Source: JAYEJB01 sp034716415
Lineage (GTDB): Bacteria > Patescibacteriota > Patescibacteriia > SG8-24
Length of the DNA: 16,057 nt
Reading direction: 5' to 3'
NCBI GenBank assembly: GCA_034716415.1
Contig: JAYEJB010000023.1
Span: forward strand, 1 to 16,057
The notes beneath the pieces were generated by a model that was not told the origin of the DNA, made no database searches, and saw nothing but the letters and a program-made list of their open reading frames with translations. Within the stretch, counting starts at the first letter, position 1; each line of letters starts with the position of its first letter. Shown one piece after another: positions 5,438-11,885 of this stretch. The position numbers and the translations under genes were made by a program.

Positions 5438-6715
5438 CTAAAGCCTATTGATCGAATCGATGAACGGCCGCTTCTTCTTGAACGGTCCGATAACGGCGAT
5501 AGACGCCCGGTTAGCGCGAAAGACGTCGTTAGCTACGCGCTGAACATCGTCCCTGGTGACTTTGACGATGCGCGCCAACCTCTGCTCCGGCGTCATCACT
5601 TTCTTCATCAGCAGTTCCTGCTTGGCATACCAGTCGGCCTGCCGGCTAGAATCCTCAAGCGCCAGCGCCAGCTTACCCCTGACGTAATCCTTGGAACGAT
5701 TCAGCTCTTCGTTGGTGACTTTCCTGTCTTTCATCCGCCGCAGTTCGCGTATGATGATCTTCATGGCCTTCTCGAACCTATCCTTAGCGAGACCGGCCTG
5801 GATGGTGAGGTCACCGATGTCCTGATAGGGGCTTGCCGCTGAACGGATGAAGTAACACAGACCTTCACGCTCGCGCACCGCGGTGAAGAGGCGTGAACTC
5901 ATCGTCCCGCCCAGGATCGTCGACAGCACGCTCAGCGCGGGAAGTTTCGCGTGTCCGTACGGATAGGCCGGGAAACCGATGGCGAGCTGGACCTGTTCGG
6001 TGTCGCGCTCGTGCACATGCACGCGCGGAGCGGTGTAACCCGTTTTCTTGGCCTTAGTGAACGCTCGCGGTCTCCCCTTCCCTTTGCGACGTCCGAACTT
6101 ACGATTCAACATCCGCAACGCGTCTTCCGGTTCGAAATTACCGGCGATGGCGATGACCGTGCGTGACGGCACGTAATACCTGTCCCTATACTCGACCAGG
6201 CCGGCGCGCGTCAGTCCGCTGACCGACTTGACCGTGCCTCCGATGCGCATACCCAACGGCGAACCGCGGTACAACTCCTCTTCGACCAGTTCTTCGACGA
6301 ACATGATGGGATTGTCCTCGTACATGCGCAGTTCTTCGAGGATGACCTGGCGTTCCGAATCGACGTCGTCCGCCCGGTAAACCGAGTTGTAGATCATGTC
6401 GTCCAGCAGATCGACGGCGAGCCCCATCTTCTCCGACTGCAGTTTCACGTAGTAACCGGTGTAGTCCTTGCCGGTGAAGGCGTTGTAATCCGCGCCGACA
6501 GCATCCAGATCACGAGAGATGTCGAGCGTGGCCGGCCGCCGCCTGGTCCCCTTGAACATCATGTGCTCGATGAAATGCGATGCGCCGTTCAGCTTGGCCG
6601 ACTCGTAACGTGAACCGACTTCGTATAACGCAAGAGTCGTCACGGCGGTCGTGCCACCGTGCGGTACGAGCATCACACGGATGCCGTTGTCGAGATGTTT
6701 TTTGATGAATGTCAT
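5438..6715 (-). CDS. M16 family zinc metallopeptidase (pitrilysin/processing-peptidase type)
   Basis: The 425-residue protein is one M16B subunit-sized chain. The inverted zinc motif HFIEH is at 47-51 (His47 and His51 bind zinc, Glu50 is the base) and the third ligand lies in ILEELRMYEDNP (Glu127 or Glu128, about 76 residues on). The inactive-domain half carries the GLCYFIRS region typical of M16. Members degrade peptides or process precursor proteins. There is no signal peptide, so it is probably cytoplasmic. The start ATG has only a weak GGA upstream. It lies downstream of the repeat array at 6733-7178 and ahead of tpiA. Many bacteria carry M16B genes as pairs of active and inactive copies; only one is present here. 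Confidence 0.93.
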   Translation of the reverse strand: MTFIKKHLDNGIRVMLVPHGGTTAVTTLALYEVGSRYESAKLNGASHFIEHMMFKGTRRRPATLDISRDLDAVGADYNAFTGKDYTGYYVKLQSEKMGLAVDLLDDMIYNSVYRADDVDSERQVILEELRMYEDNPIMFVEELVEEELYRGSPLGMRIGGTVKSVSGLTRAGLVEYRDRYYVPSRTVIAIAGNFEPEDALRMLNRKFGRRKGKGRPRAFTKAKKTGYTAPRVHVHERDTEQVQLAIGFPAYPYGHAKLPALSVLSTILGGTMSSRLFTAVREREGLCYFIRSAASPYQDIGDLTIQAGLAKDRFEKAMKIIIRELRRMKDRKVTNEELNRSKDYVRGKLALALEDSSRQADWYAKQELLMKKVMTPEQRLARIVKVTRDDVQRVANDVFRANRASIAVIGPFKKKRPFIDSINRL

Positions 6716-6732
6716 TCTGATTCCGTTTATCT

Positions 6733-7090
6733 TGTTGCGGCGGCGGGCGGCCCTCCGCTGATACTGACCGCTCCCAAGGTGGTTCGCATTCGCTCTGGTA
6801 ATGTTTTACTGTGGCGGACCAGGGAGGGGTCCTTCCGCGTGGCGGATCGGTTTTAGGATGGTTCGCTTCGCTCTGTTGCTATGGCGGACCAGGGGGTCCT
6901 CCGCTGAAGTTGACCACTCCTAGGGAGCTTCGCTTCGCTCTAGCGACGCTGTGTCGAGATTAACGTGCTTTCTATGGTTCCCGGGTACATTCCTGTGTAC
7001 AAGTCATACGACTTGCATTTTCTATGGCGGGGCAGGGGCCCCTCCTGCGTAGTTTACCGCTCCTAAGGAGCTTCGCTTCGCTCTGGTAGC
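6733..7090. repeat. GC-rich modular repeat array, right locus (four modules)
   Basis: Modules homologous to those at 1999-2220 start near 6733, 6808, 6880 and 7023. A truncated hairpin H (ccgggt at 6981 to 7017) lies between the third and fourth. The stretch 6904-7017 is nearly identical to 2180-2293. Modules differ mainly in the GC block (GGACC...GGTCC versus GGGGCAGGGGCCCC). No gene is supported in this spacer of the M16 and glyS genes. Confidence 0.85.
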
Positions 7091-7108
7091 ACTGTACCAA
7101 GAGTGACG

Positions 7109-7178
7109 TGCTTTCTGTGGTTCCCGGGTACATTCCTGTGTACAAGTCATACGACTTGCACACAGGAAGAACCCGGCA
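7109..7178. repeat. hairpin element H, full copy 2
   Basis: CCGGGT (from 7123) pairs with ACCCGG (7171-7176), with the inner arms CCTGTGTACAAGTC and GACTTGCACACAGG around ATAC, as at 2258-2310. It stands ~20 nt after the glyS stop on the minus strand. It lacks a T-run but could end or protect the glyS transcript. Confidence 0.8.
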
Positions 7179-7197
7179 ACTGTCGCTCGGTGATACG

Positions 7198-8592
7198 CTA
7201 ATAACCGATACGCTCGGCGAGCATGTCGTTCAGATCTTCAATTGCTACGCGGTCCTGTTTCATGGTGTCGCGGTCGCGGACCGTGACCTTCTTATCTTCA
7301 GCGGTGTCGAAATCGACAGTGATGCAGAACGGCGTGCCGATCTCATCCTGCCGACGATAGCGCCGGCCGATGGAACCGGTCTCGTCGTACTGGACCATCC
7401 AGCGTCGAGAGAGCGCATCGCGAATCTCCTTGGCGGTCGACGCGAGCGGTTCCTTCTTCGAAAGCGGTAAGATAGCGGCCTTCACCGGCGCGATCGCCGG
7501 GTGGAAACGCAGAACGGTCTCCACATCCTTCGCGGACTCTGTGGTCGTCGTGCGCCCACCATCGATCTCCTCGTACGCGTCTATAAGAAATGTAAGGACG
7601 GAACGGTCCAGACCGAGCGCCGGCTCGATGACGTACGGCGTGTACTTCTCGTTGGTCTCCGGGTCGCGGTACGACAGGTCCTGACCGCTGTGCTCCGAAT
7701 GCTGTTTGAGATCAAAGTCGGTCCGGTTGGCGCAGCCCCAAAGCTCGCCCCAACCCCACGGATACTCATATTCTAGATCGACGGTGCGCTTCGAATAATG
7801 CGACAGCTTCTCCTTGGAGTGTTCGTAATAGCGTAGTTTATCCTCATTGACCCCGAGCTCGGTGAACCAGTCCATCATGAACTGCTTCCAATGCTCGAAC
7901 CATTCCTCGTCAGTACCCGGCTTCACGAAAAACTCCATCTCCATCTGTTCAAACTCGCGCGTCCGGAAGATGAAGTTGCCGGGCGTGATCTCATTGCGGA
8001 ACGACTTGCCGACCTGCGCGATGCCGAACGGAATGCGTTTCCGCGACGTCTGCTGGACATTGGCGTAGTTGACGAAAATACCCTGCGCGGTCTCCGGCCG
8101 CAGATACACGACCGACGCCTCGTCCTCGACCGGCCCCATGAATGTCTTGAACATCAGGTTGAATTCGCGGATGTCGGTGAACTCGCCGCCGCACTCCGGA
8201 CACTTGAGATCCTTCATGTCGACCTGTTCTTCCTTCAGTCCGGGCATACCCGCGATATGCGACTCGACCAGATGGTCGGCGCGGAAACGTTTCTTGCACG
8301 CCTTGCAGTCGACCAGGGGATCGGTAAAGCCGGTCAGATGTCCCGACGCCTCCCAGGTCTTGGGATTCATGAGGATGGCCGCGTCGAGCCCGACGATATC
8401 GTCGCGACGCTGGACCATCATGTCCCACCAGGCCTTGCGGACGTTGTTCTTCAGGAGAACTCCCAAGGGTCCGTAGTCGTAGGTCGAACCCATACCGCCG
8501 TATATCTCCGAGCCAGGAAACAGAAACCCGCGACGCTTCGCGAGAGACACTATCTTATCCATCGTTTCGGTGTTCGGTTTTGCTTCTTTCAT
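7198..8592 (-). CDS. glyS: glycine--tRNA ligase (single-chain alpha2 type)
   Basis: It attaches glycine to tRNA-Gly. The 464-residue protein is the homodimeric type (also called glyQS), unlike the split alpha/beta enzyme. The class II core is visible: SEIYGGMGSTYDYGPLG near 28-44, motif 2 at about 195-220 (SFRNEITPGNFIFRTREFEQ) and motif 3 EPALGLDRSVLTFL. A CxxC...CxxC pair (C96/C99 and C131/C134) suggests a zinc ribbon in the insertion. The C-terminal anticodon-binding domain starts around 375 (PVKAAILPLSKK) and ends with the usual RDRDTMKQDRV-type block. The predicted -10 box lies 9 nt before the ATG and there is no Shine-Dalgarno sequence, suggesting a nearly leaderless mRNA. Confidence 0.97.
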   Translation of the reverse strand: MKEAKPNTETMDKIVSLAKRRGFLFPGSEIYGGMGSTYDYGPLGVLLKNNVRKAWWDMMVQRRDDIVGLDAAILMNPKTWEASGHLTGFTDPLVDCKACKKRFRADHLVESHIAGMPGLKEEQVDMKDLKCPECGGEFTDIREFNLMFKTFMGPVEDEASVVYLRPETAQGIFVNYANVQQTSRKRIPFGIAQVGKSFRNEITPGNFIFRTREFEQMEMEFFVKPGTDEEWFEHWKQFMMDWFTELGVNEDKLRYYEHSKEKLSHYSKRTVDLEYEYPWGWGELWGCANRTDFDLKQHSEHSGQDLSYRDPETNEKYTPYVIEPALGLDRSVLTFLIDAYEEIDGGRTTTTESAKDVETVLRFHPAIAPVKAAILPLSKKEPLASTAKEIRDALSRRWMVQYDETGSIGRRYRRQDEIGTPFCITVDFDTAEDKKVTVRDRDTMKQDRVAIEDLNDMLAERIGY

Positions 8593-8601
8593 ACGAGTAA
8601 A

Positions 8602-8630
8602 AATATATCATTCAGCTTTATTGCGGGCAA
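8602..8630 (-). promoter_or_regulatory. glyS promoter
   Basis: On the minus strand TTGCCC (8625-8630) is followed after exactly 17 nt by TATATT (8602-8607). Transcription would begin about 3 nt before the glyS ATG at 8590-8592. Confidence 0.5.
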
Positions 8631-8685
8631 GGTGGTCAGAGAGAGCGGGGAAAGTCCAAAAGTATAGAAGTTAAGAAGTTGGGAT

Positions 8686-8760
8686 GATGTCTTATACACA
8701 GTTTGTGCGAGAAACAGGCTGCCTGTTTTTGCCCCAAACTGTGCATAAGACATCTACTGT
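8686..8760. repeat. MITE-like element, copy A
   Basis: The outer arms GATGTCTTAT-A-CACAGTTTG and CAAACTGTG-C-ATAAGACATC (ending at 8754) are inverted. The left inner arm is shortened relative to copy B at 13100-13200. Bases 8711-8760 are identical to 13151-13200, so the two copies are recent relatives. Confidence 0.85.
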
Positions 8761-8782
8761 TACTCCTAAGCTTTCTCACTCC

Positions 8783-8806
8783 AACAAAAAACGTCCGTGA
8801 CGGACG
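8783..8806 (-). terminator. Rho-independent terminator of the 115-aa gene
   Basis: CGTCCG-TCA-CGGACG on the minus strand (8792-8806) is followed by TTTTTTGTTG. It lies about 100 nt after the stop of the 115-aa gene at 8910. Confidence 0.85.
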
Positions 8807-8909
8807 CGTGGGTCATGGACGTGTAGTAGAGATGTAATCGACCTAAATCGAACTGTTATCGACCTGGGTCGAATCGTATCTTGTCTTGTACAGCCGCGGA
8901 GGCCGTTGA

Positions 8910-9257
8910 TCAGAGAACGAACAGCATCGGAATCGACGGACTGATGGGTTGCATGAGCGCGGCTTCGAAAGCCAGCCTGTCCTGTTCGTATCCGTCGTCC
9001 TCGGTGTTCCACACCATCTCGTCCGCCTCGTCGACCGCGCCGTTTTCCCTGGCGAGATGTGCCAGGACATGTCTGGAGTCGTAGTGGCCGGAAGTTCGGT
9101 CGGTGTCGCGGGTGTCGTGCATGTCGAGTGGCCAGGAGGTCGAAATTTGAAGAAAAAGAATCTGTTGTTGCCGGTCGGACCTGAGACCCAGATTTCTCTT
9201 CACTTTTTCTTCGACTCTTGCCACGAATGCCCAAAACTTACTCGTCTTCGCCACCAT
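8910..9257 (-). CDS. hypothetical protein, 115 aa
   Basis: I do not recognise this protein. It has a basic N-terminus (about 1-28, FWAFVARVEEKVKRNLGLR), a middle rich in His and Asp (MHDTRDTDRTSGHYDSRH, about 46-63), an acidic segment (about 72-92, DEADEMVWNTEDDGYEQD) and a hydrophobic tail. No signal peptide or domain is visible. The case for a real gene is strong: a good Shine-Dalgarno sequence (GAAGGAGAG, ~8 nt before ATG), a canonical promoter 57 nt upstream, and a terminator ~100 nt downstream. A longer overlapping frame (8776-9234) lacks a ribosome site. Confidence 0.75.
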   Translation of the reverse strand: MVAKTSKFWAFVARVEEKVKRNLGLRSDRQQQILFLQISTSWPLDMHDTRDTDRTSGHYDSRHVLAHLARENGAVDEADEMVWNTEDDGYEQDRLAFEAALMQPISPSIPMLFVL

Positions 9258-9313
9258 TTTTCTCTCCTTCCTTCACCCCTCACGGGGAAGACCGCCTTCC
9301 AGCGGAACGGATG

Positions 9314-9342
9314 AACTTAGCATAGAGAACGAAGGGTGTCAA
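9314..9342 (-). promoter_or_regulatory. promoter of the 115-aa gene
   Basis: The minus strand has a perfect TTGACA (9337-9342), a 17-nt spacer ending in TATGC, and TAAGTT (9314-9319), an extended -10 arrangement (TGC before the hexamer). The start near 9307 gives a leader of about 50 nt containing a small CCCC/GGGG hairpin and the Shine-Dalgarno sequence. Confidence 0.7.
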
Positions 9343-9467
9343 GAGTAAAGGAGATCAGGTGAGATTCTAACGCTGTCACGCCGCTAAGTGTTCGATTTGG
9401 AGCTAAGGAGCGTTCTAATAGACAATCCTTCCTGTCCTGAGCGAAGTCGAAGGGCTCTCCCCCTGTC

Positions 9468-9508
9468 CCAAAAAGAAAAAAACCGCCCATCTTGCGATGG
9501 AACGGTTT
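9468..9508 (-). terminator. Rho-independent terminator of the acidic-protein gene
   Basis: On the minus strand AACCG..CCATC pairs with GATGG..CGGTT around a GCAA tetraloop and is followed by TTTTTTTCTTTTT. It lies ~30 nt after the stop at 9539. A CCTGAGCGAAGTCGAAGG repeat fragment lies just beyond (9436-9453). Confidence 0.9.
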
Positions 9509-9538
9509 GTGCGGAACGATGTCCGCTAGAAATCGTCG

Positions 9539-10075
9539 CTAGACCGGAGTCGGCAGGGGTGTGAGCTTGAGCGTGCCGCCGAATCCCTCAAGCGTGTACT
9601 CGCCGTTTTCGATCACCCAATCTTCGTCAAGGATGATCTCGACGGTGATATCGTCGTCATCCACGATGCCCGTCACCTCATCGACATCCTCTTCCCACGC
9701 CTTCGGCGTAAGATCGTCGAGGATTTCTTTGAGGGCGGCGTCGGCCTCGGTGGGTTCCGCCAACATCGTGTCGGCATAACGCAGAAGAAGCACTAGCTCC
9801 TCCGGCAGCAGAGCCACCACGCCGTAATTGAAGTACAACGGCGTGACGAACACCGAACCGGAGATAATCTCCAGCTCCATTCCGAAACCGACATCTTGTC
9901 CGTCCCCGAACAGGTTCCAGCCGCCTTTCTTCGGGGCGAAAACCACGTTGTCGACACTCAGATGTTCGTCCGCCGCGCGACAGACGCAATCGAAAAAACC
10001 AGTCAGGTCGATACCTTCAAGGTCGACTTCGATCATGGTGTCCGCGTTCTCGAATTTCCATATCTCTATCTGCAC
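9539..10075 (-). CDS. hypothetical acidic protein, GTG start
   Basis: This protein of about 178 residues is strongly acidic (clusters such as EEDVDEVTGIVDDDD and LDEDWVIENGEY) with regular hydrophobic strands, but no domain I recognise. The start at GTG 10073-10075 is preferred because AGGAGG (10081-10086) stands 5 nt before it. The in-frame ATG 21 nt further upstream would place that Shine-Dalgarno sequence inside the gene and has none of its own. No signal peptide or membrane segment is seen. The nearest promoter is at 10625-10653, giving a ~540-nt leader that contains duplicated segments and a 37-bp inverted repeat. A strong terminator follows. Confidence 0.75.
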   Translation of the reverse strand: MQIEIWKFENADTMIEVDLEGIDLTGFFDCVCRAADEHLSVDNVVFAPKKGGWNLFGDGQDVGFGMELEIISGSVFVTPLYFNYGVVALLPEELVLLLRYADTMLAEPTEADAALKEILDDLTPKAWEEDVDEVTGIVDDDDITVEIILDEDWVIENGEYTLEGFGGTLKLTPLPTPV

Positions 10076-10330
10076 TGCTTCCTCCTTGCCGGGCATGAAA
10101 ATCCCGACAGCTGATATGGAGAGTGAAATCCAGGGTTGTCATATAGACGCCTGAACAGTGGTACTTCCGTGGGATATCTCCAGCCGAGGCCGGTGATAAC
10201 CCATTTCCATGCCGTCCCAGTCGCACGACCGAAGCCGTCCTTCCGGGGGTCCCCCTCCATGTCACCTGCCGGGATACTGTAAGGAACGAATGAAAAACTC
10301 CCAATCAGCGCGCACGACCGTGTCGGGAAC

Positions 10331-10413
10331 TGGTGCCTGTCACCCTCTCACCCAAAAGGGACAGGCAATCGGTTAGTGCCTGTCCCTTTTGGGTGAGAGG
10401 GTGACAGGCACCA
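10331..10413. repeat. perfect 37-bp inverted repeat (REP-like)
   Basis: Bases 10331-10367 and 10377-10413 are exact reverse complements around the 9-nt loop ATCGGTTAG. The arms begin TGGTGCCTGTCACC and contain CCCAAAAGGGACAGGCA. The GGTGCCTGTC/GACAGGCACC type resembles repeats I associate with IS200-like REP transposases; none is encoded here. Confidence 0.95.
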
Positions 10414-10504
10414 AAAACTCCTAGTCAACGAAATGGAGACGGTGTTTGCTCAGGGTGTGCCTGCAAGCAGGTGCCTGAACCGATAGCGCTTACGTCGGAT
10501 ACTG

Positions 10505-10621
10505 TCAGCCAAGGCCGACTGCAACCGATTCCACGCCGTACCGCATCCTCCGGACAAACTCGGTCAATGCGGTATGTTCCTCCTCCATTCCGCTAACCAG
10601 GAGTCGTTTAACGATTAACAT
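10505..10621 (-). CDS. possible 38-aa leader ORF
   Basis: The frame runs from ATG at 10619-10621 (an internal ATG at 10586-10588 is likelier, since the predicted transcription start is at about 10618) to TGA at 10505-10507, with a natural-looking sequence (MEEEHTALTEFVRRMRYGVE after the second ATG). There is no good Shine-Dalgarno sequence. The last codons lie in the segment repeated near 10150-10220. It could be a leader peptide, a gene remnant or chance. Confidence 0.25.
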   Translation of the reverse strand: MLIVKRLLVSGMEEEHTALTEFVRRMRYGVESVAVGLG

Positions 10622-10624
10622 AGC

Positions 10625-10653
10625 ACCATAGCATACCCCCGTATTTTTGTCAA
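10625..10653 (-). promoter_or_regulatory. promoter of the acidic-protein transcript
   Basis: The minus strand has TTGACA (10648-10653), a 17-nt spacer ending in TATGC, and TATGGT (10625-10630), with extended -10 TGC. The start is near 10618. It has the same architecture as the promoters at 9314-9342 and 14351-14379. Confidence 0.7.
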
Positions 10654-10750
10654 GGGTTTATGACAAATCTTCTAAGAACTTGGTTAGTCTAGCTTTAAAT
10701 CAATACTAAAAATTCCATCAAAAAAGAACGGCTTTTGGGGTCGTGGGAGG

Positions 10751-11050
10751 AGCGGGAATCGTTCGGCATTCGCCGAGCTAGCGGGAAGAGCGGGAACCAC
10801 GGCCTCCGGCCGTTAGCGGGAGGTGCGGGAGAGTGGGACGGAGACGGAGCAAGACGGGGTTGGGCGGATTTAGACAAATCCGTTTTGCCCCGTTTGCCCC
10901 ATCTTGCCCCGTCGATAAAACGGGAGGAGCAAAAAGACTGCGCTTAGCGCAGTCTTTTTTCTATCTATATTTCTAACTTTCCCGCTAGTTCGCAAAGCGA
11001 ACGATTCCCGCTCTTCCCGCTAGCTCGGCGAATGCCGGGCGATTCCCGCT
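10751..11050. repeat. 46-bp inverted repeat pair around a terminator
   Basis: AGCGGGAATCG...GCTAGCGGGAAGAGCGGGAA at 10751-10796 is the reverse complement of 11005-11050 at 44 of 46 positions. The 208-nt interior holds a bidirectional terminator and GGGGCAA repeats. The arms are built from repeated AGCGGGA units, also seen at about 12994-13035. No gene is supported in the interior, although frames of 60-70 residues cross it. Confidence 0.85.
10931..10960. terminator. bidirectional Rho-independent terminator (frr)
   Basis: The perfect 8-bp stem GACTGCGC/GCGCAGTC (10936-10943 and 10947-10954) has loop TTA, A5 on the left and T6 on the right. It is ~110 nt after the frr stop on the minus strand and would end that transcript. 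Confidence 0.9.
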
Positions 11051-11070
11051 CCGTTACCTCAGCGACGAAA

Positions 11071-11625
11071 TTAAACCGTCATTATCTCCTTTTCTTTCTC
11101 CTCACCGACCGCTTTAATCTTCTCGTTCCAGTTCGCCGCAACCTTATCGAGCTCCTCCAAATCACGATACATCTCATCCTCGCTCATCTCACCCTTGTCT
11201 TCGGCGGCCTTGATTTTCGACCTGGCATCCTCACGCACCTGCCGCACCTGAATCCTGGAATTCTCCAGCTTCTCGTTCATCAGCTTGATCATGTTCTTCC
11301 TCCCCTCCTCCGTCATCGGCGGAAGATTGATCCTGATGACCGTCCCGGCGACCGTCGGATTGAACCCGAGGTTCGCCTCCTGAATCCCCTTCTCGATATC
11401 CCCGACAACTGTCTTGTCCCACGGTTCAATCTGAATCGTCTTCGAATCGGGTGTGGTGATCGAAGCCAAGCCGACCAGTGCCTGCTTACTGCCGTACGCC
11501 TCGACCTGAATGCTCTCCACGAGCGCCGGATTGGCCCGACCGGTCCGCAATGAAGCCAGCTCGGTCCTCAAATGCTCGAGAGCACCCTCGAATCCCTCCT
11601 TGTGAGAATCAATTATTTCACTCAT
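11071..11625 (-). CDS. frr: ribosome recycling factor
   Basis: It splits post-termination ribosomes together with EF-G. The 184-residue length is standard. Diagnostic parts are LRTGRANPALVE at 26-37, the beta-rich domain II (about 40-100, with PWDKTVVGDIEKGI), LPPMTEEGRK near 101-110 and the long C-terminal helix. The ATG at 11623-11625 has no clear Shine-Dalgarno sequence. frr usually follows pyrH (and tsf/rpsB); here it stands alone between repeats, with an unrelated lipoprotein gene upstream. Confidence 0.97.
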   Translation of the reverse strand: MSEIIDSHKEGFEGALEHLRTELASLRTGRANPALVESIQVEAYGSKQALVGLASITTPDSKTIQIEPWDKTVVGDIEKGIQEANLGFNPTVAGTVIRINLPPMTEEGRKNMIKLMNEKLENSRIQVRQVREDARSKIKAAEDKGEMSEDEMYRDLEELDKVAANWNEKIKAVGEEKEKEIMTV

Positions 11626-11712
11626 ATATGTGGTGTTTGTAGTTGAAATAGGTGGTGGGGACCCCCTTCGCTGAGGCTTCGGAGGACAGGCAGGCCTTCC
11701 TCGGGCTAGGCC

Positions 11713-11885
11713 CTCGTCAGGACAGTCCCCGCATTGCCCCGCCTCTGGCGGGACCCCGCTATCATATGGAAATGACAGAGCGGGGCGCGGGCTTCGGGGT
11801 CAGTTCTGCTGAACTTGAACCGGATGGTGGTGGGGGCAGGCTGTTCCTCAAACTAAATTCTCGCCAGGACTGTCCCCACGCATTT
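11713..11885. repeat. direct repeat of a GTCCCC motif upstream of frr
   Basis: CTCGTCAGGACAGTCCCCGCATT (split here: 11713-11735) recurs with three changes at 11860-11885 as CTCGCCAGGACTGTCCCCACG. Between them CCCCGCT/AGCGGGG can form a hairpin (about 11753-11786). The plus-strand frame at 11652-11888 across this spacer looks like repeat sequence. Confidence 0.6.

Larger units (their letters stand above)
8593..8909. other. spacer between glyS and the 115-aa gene
   Basis: This gene-free stretch holds the glyS promoter, a MITE-like element (8686-8760), a terminator (8783-8806) and a 21-nt-period direct repeat of ATCGACCTnnnTCGAA at 8837-8852 and 8858-8873. No reading frame here is convincing. 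Confidence 0.6.
10076..10624 (-). other. long structured leader of the acidic-protein gene
   Basis: Transcription from the promoter at 10625-10653 would produce about 540 nt before the GTG start. The stretch contains two diverged copies of one segment (about 10150-10220 and 10470-10545), a 37-bp perfect hairpin between them, and a TACCGCAT/ATGCGGTA stem (about 10536-10575). Short frames exist (38 aa at 10505-10621, 64 aa at 10066-10260) but none is clearly a gene. Confidence 0.5.

Noticed and set aside
7891..8667. 258-aa plus-strand frame antisense to glyS
   Set aside because: It is the complement of a certain glycyl-tRNA synthetase gene; its sequence shows no domain and its length follows from the codon bias of glyS.
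8776..9234. 152-aa minus-strand frame overlapping the 115-aa gene
   Set aside because: It has no ribosome site, an Arg/Ser/Thr-rich sequence typical of a shadow frame, and it runs through the terminator at 8783-8806. The 115-aa frame fits promoter, Shine-Dalgarno sequence and terminator.
10017..10304. 95-aa and 64-aa minus-strand frames in the leader of the acidic-protein gene
   Set aside because: Neither has a good ribosome site, both overlap the start of the acidic-protein gene in other frames, and the region is better described as a leader with duplicated segments. A small gene at 10066-10260 is not fully excluded.
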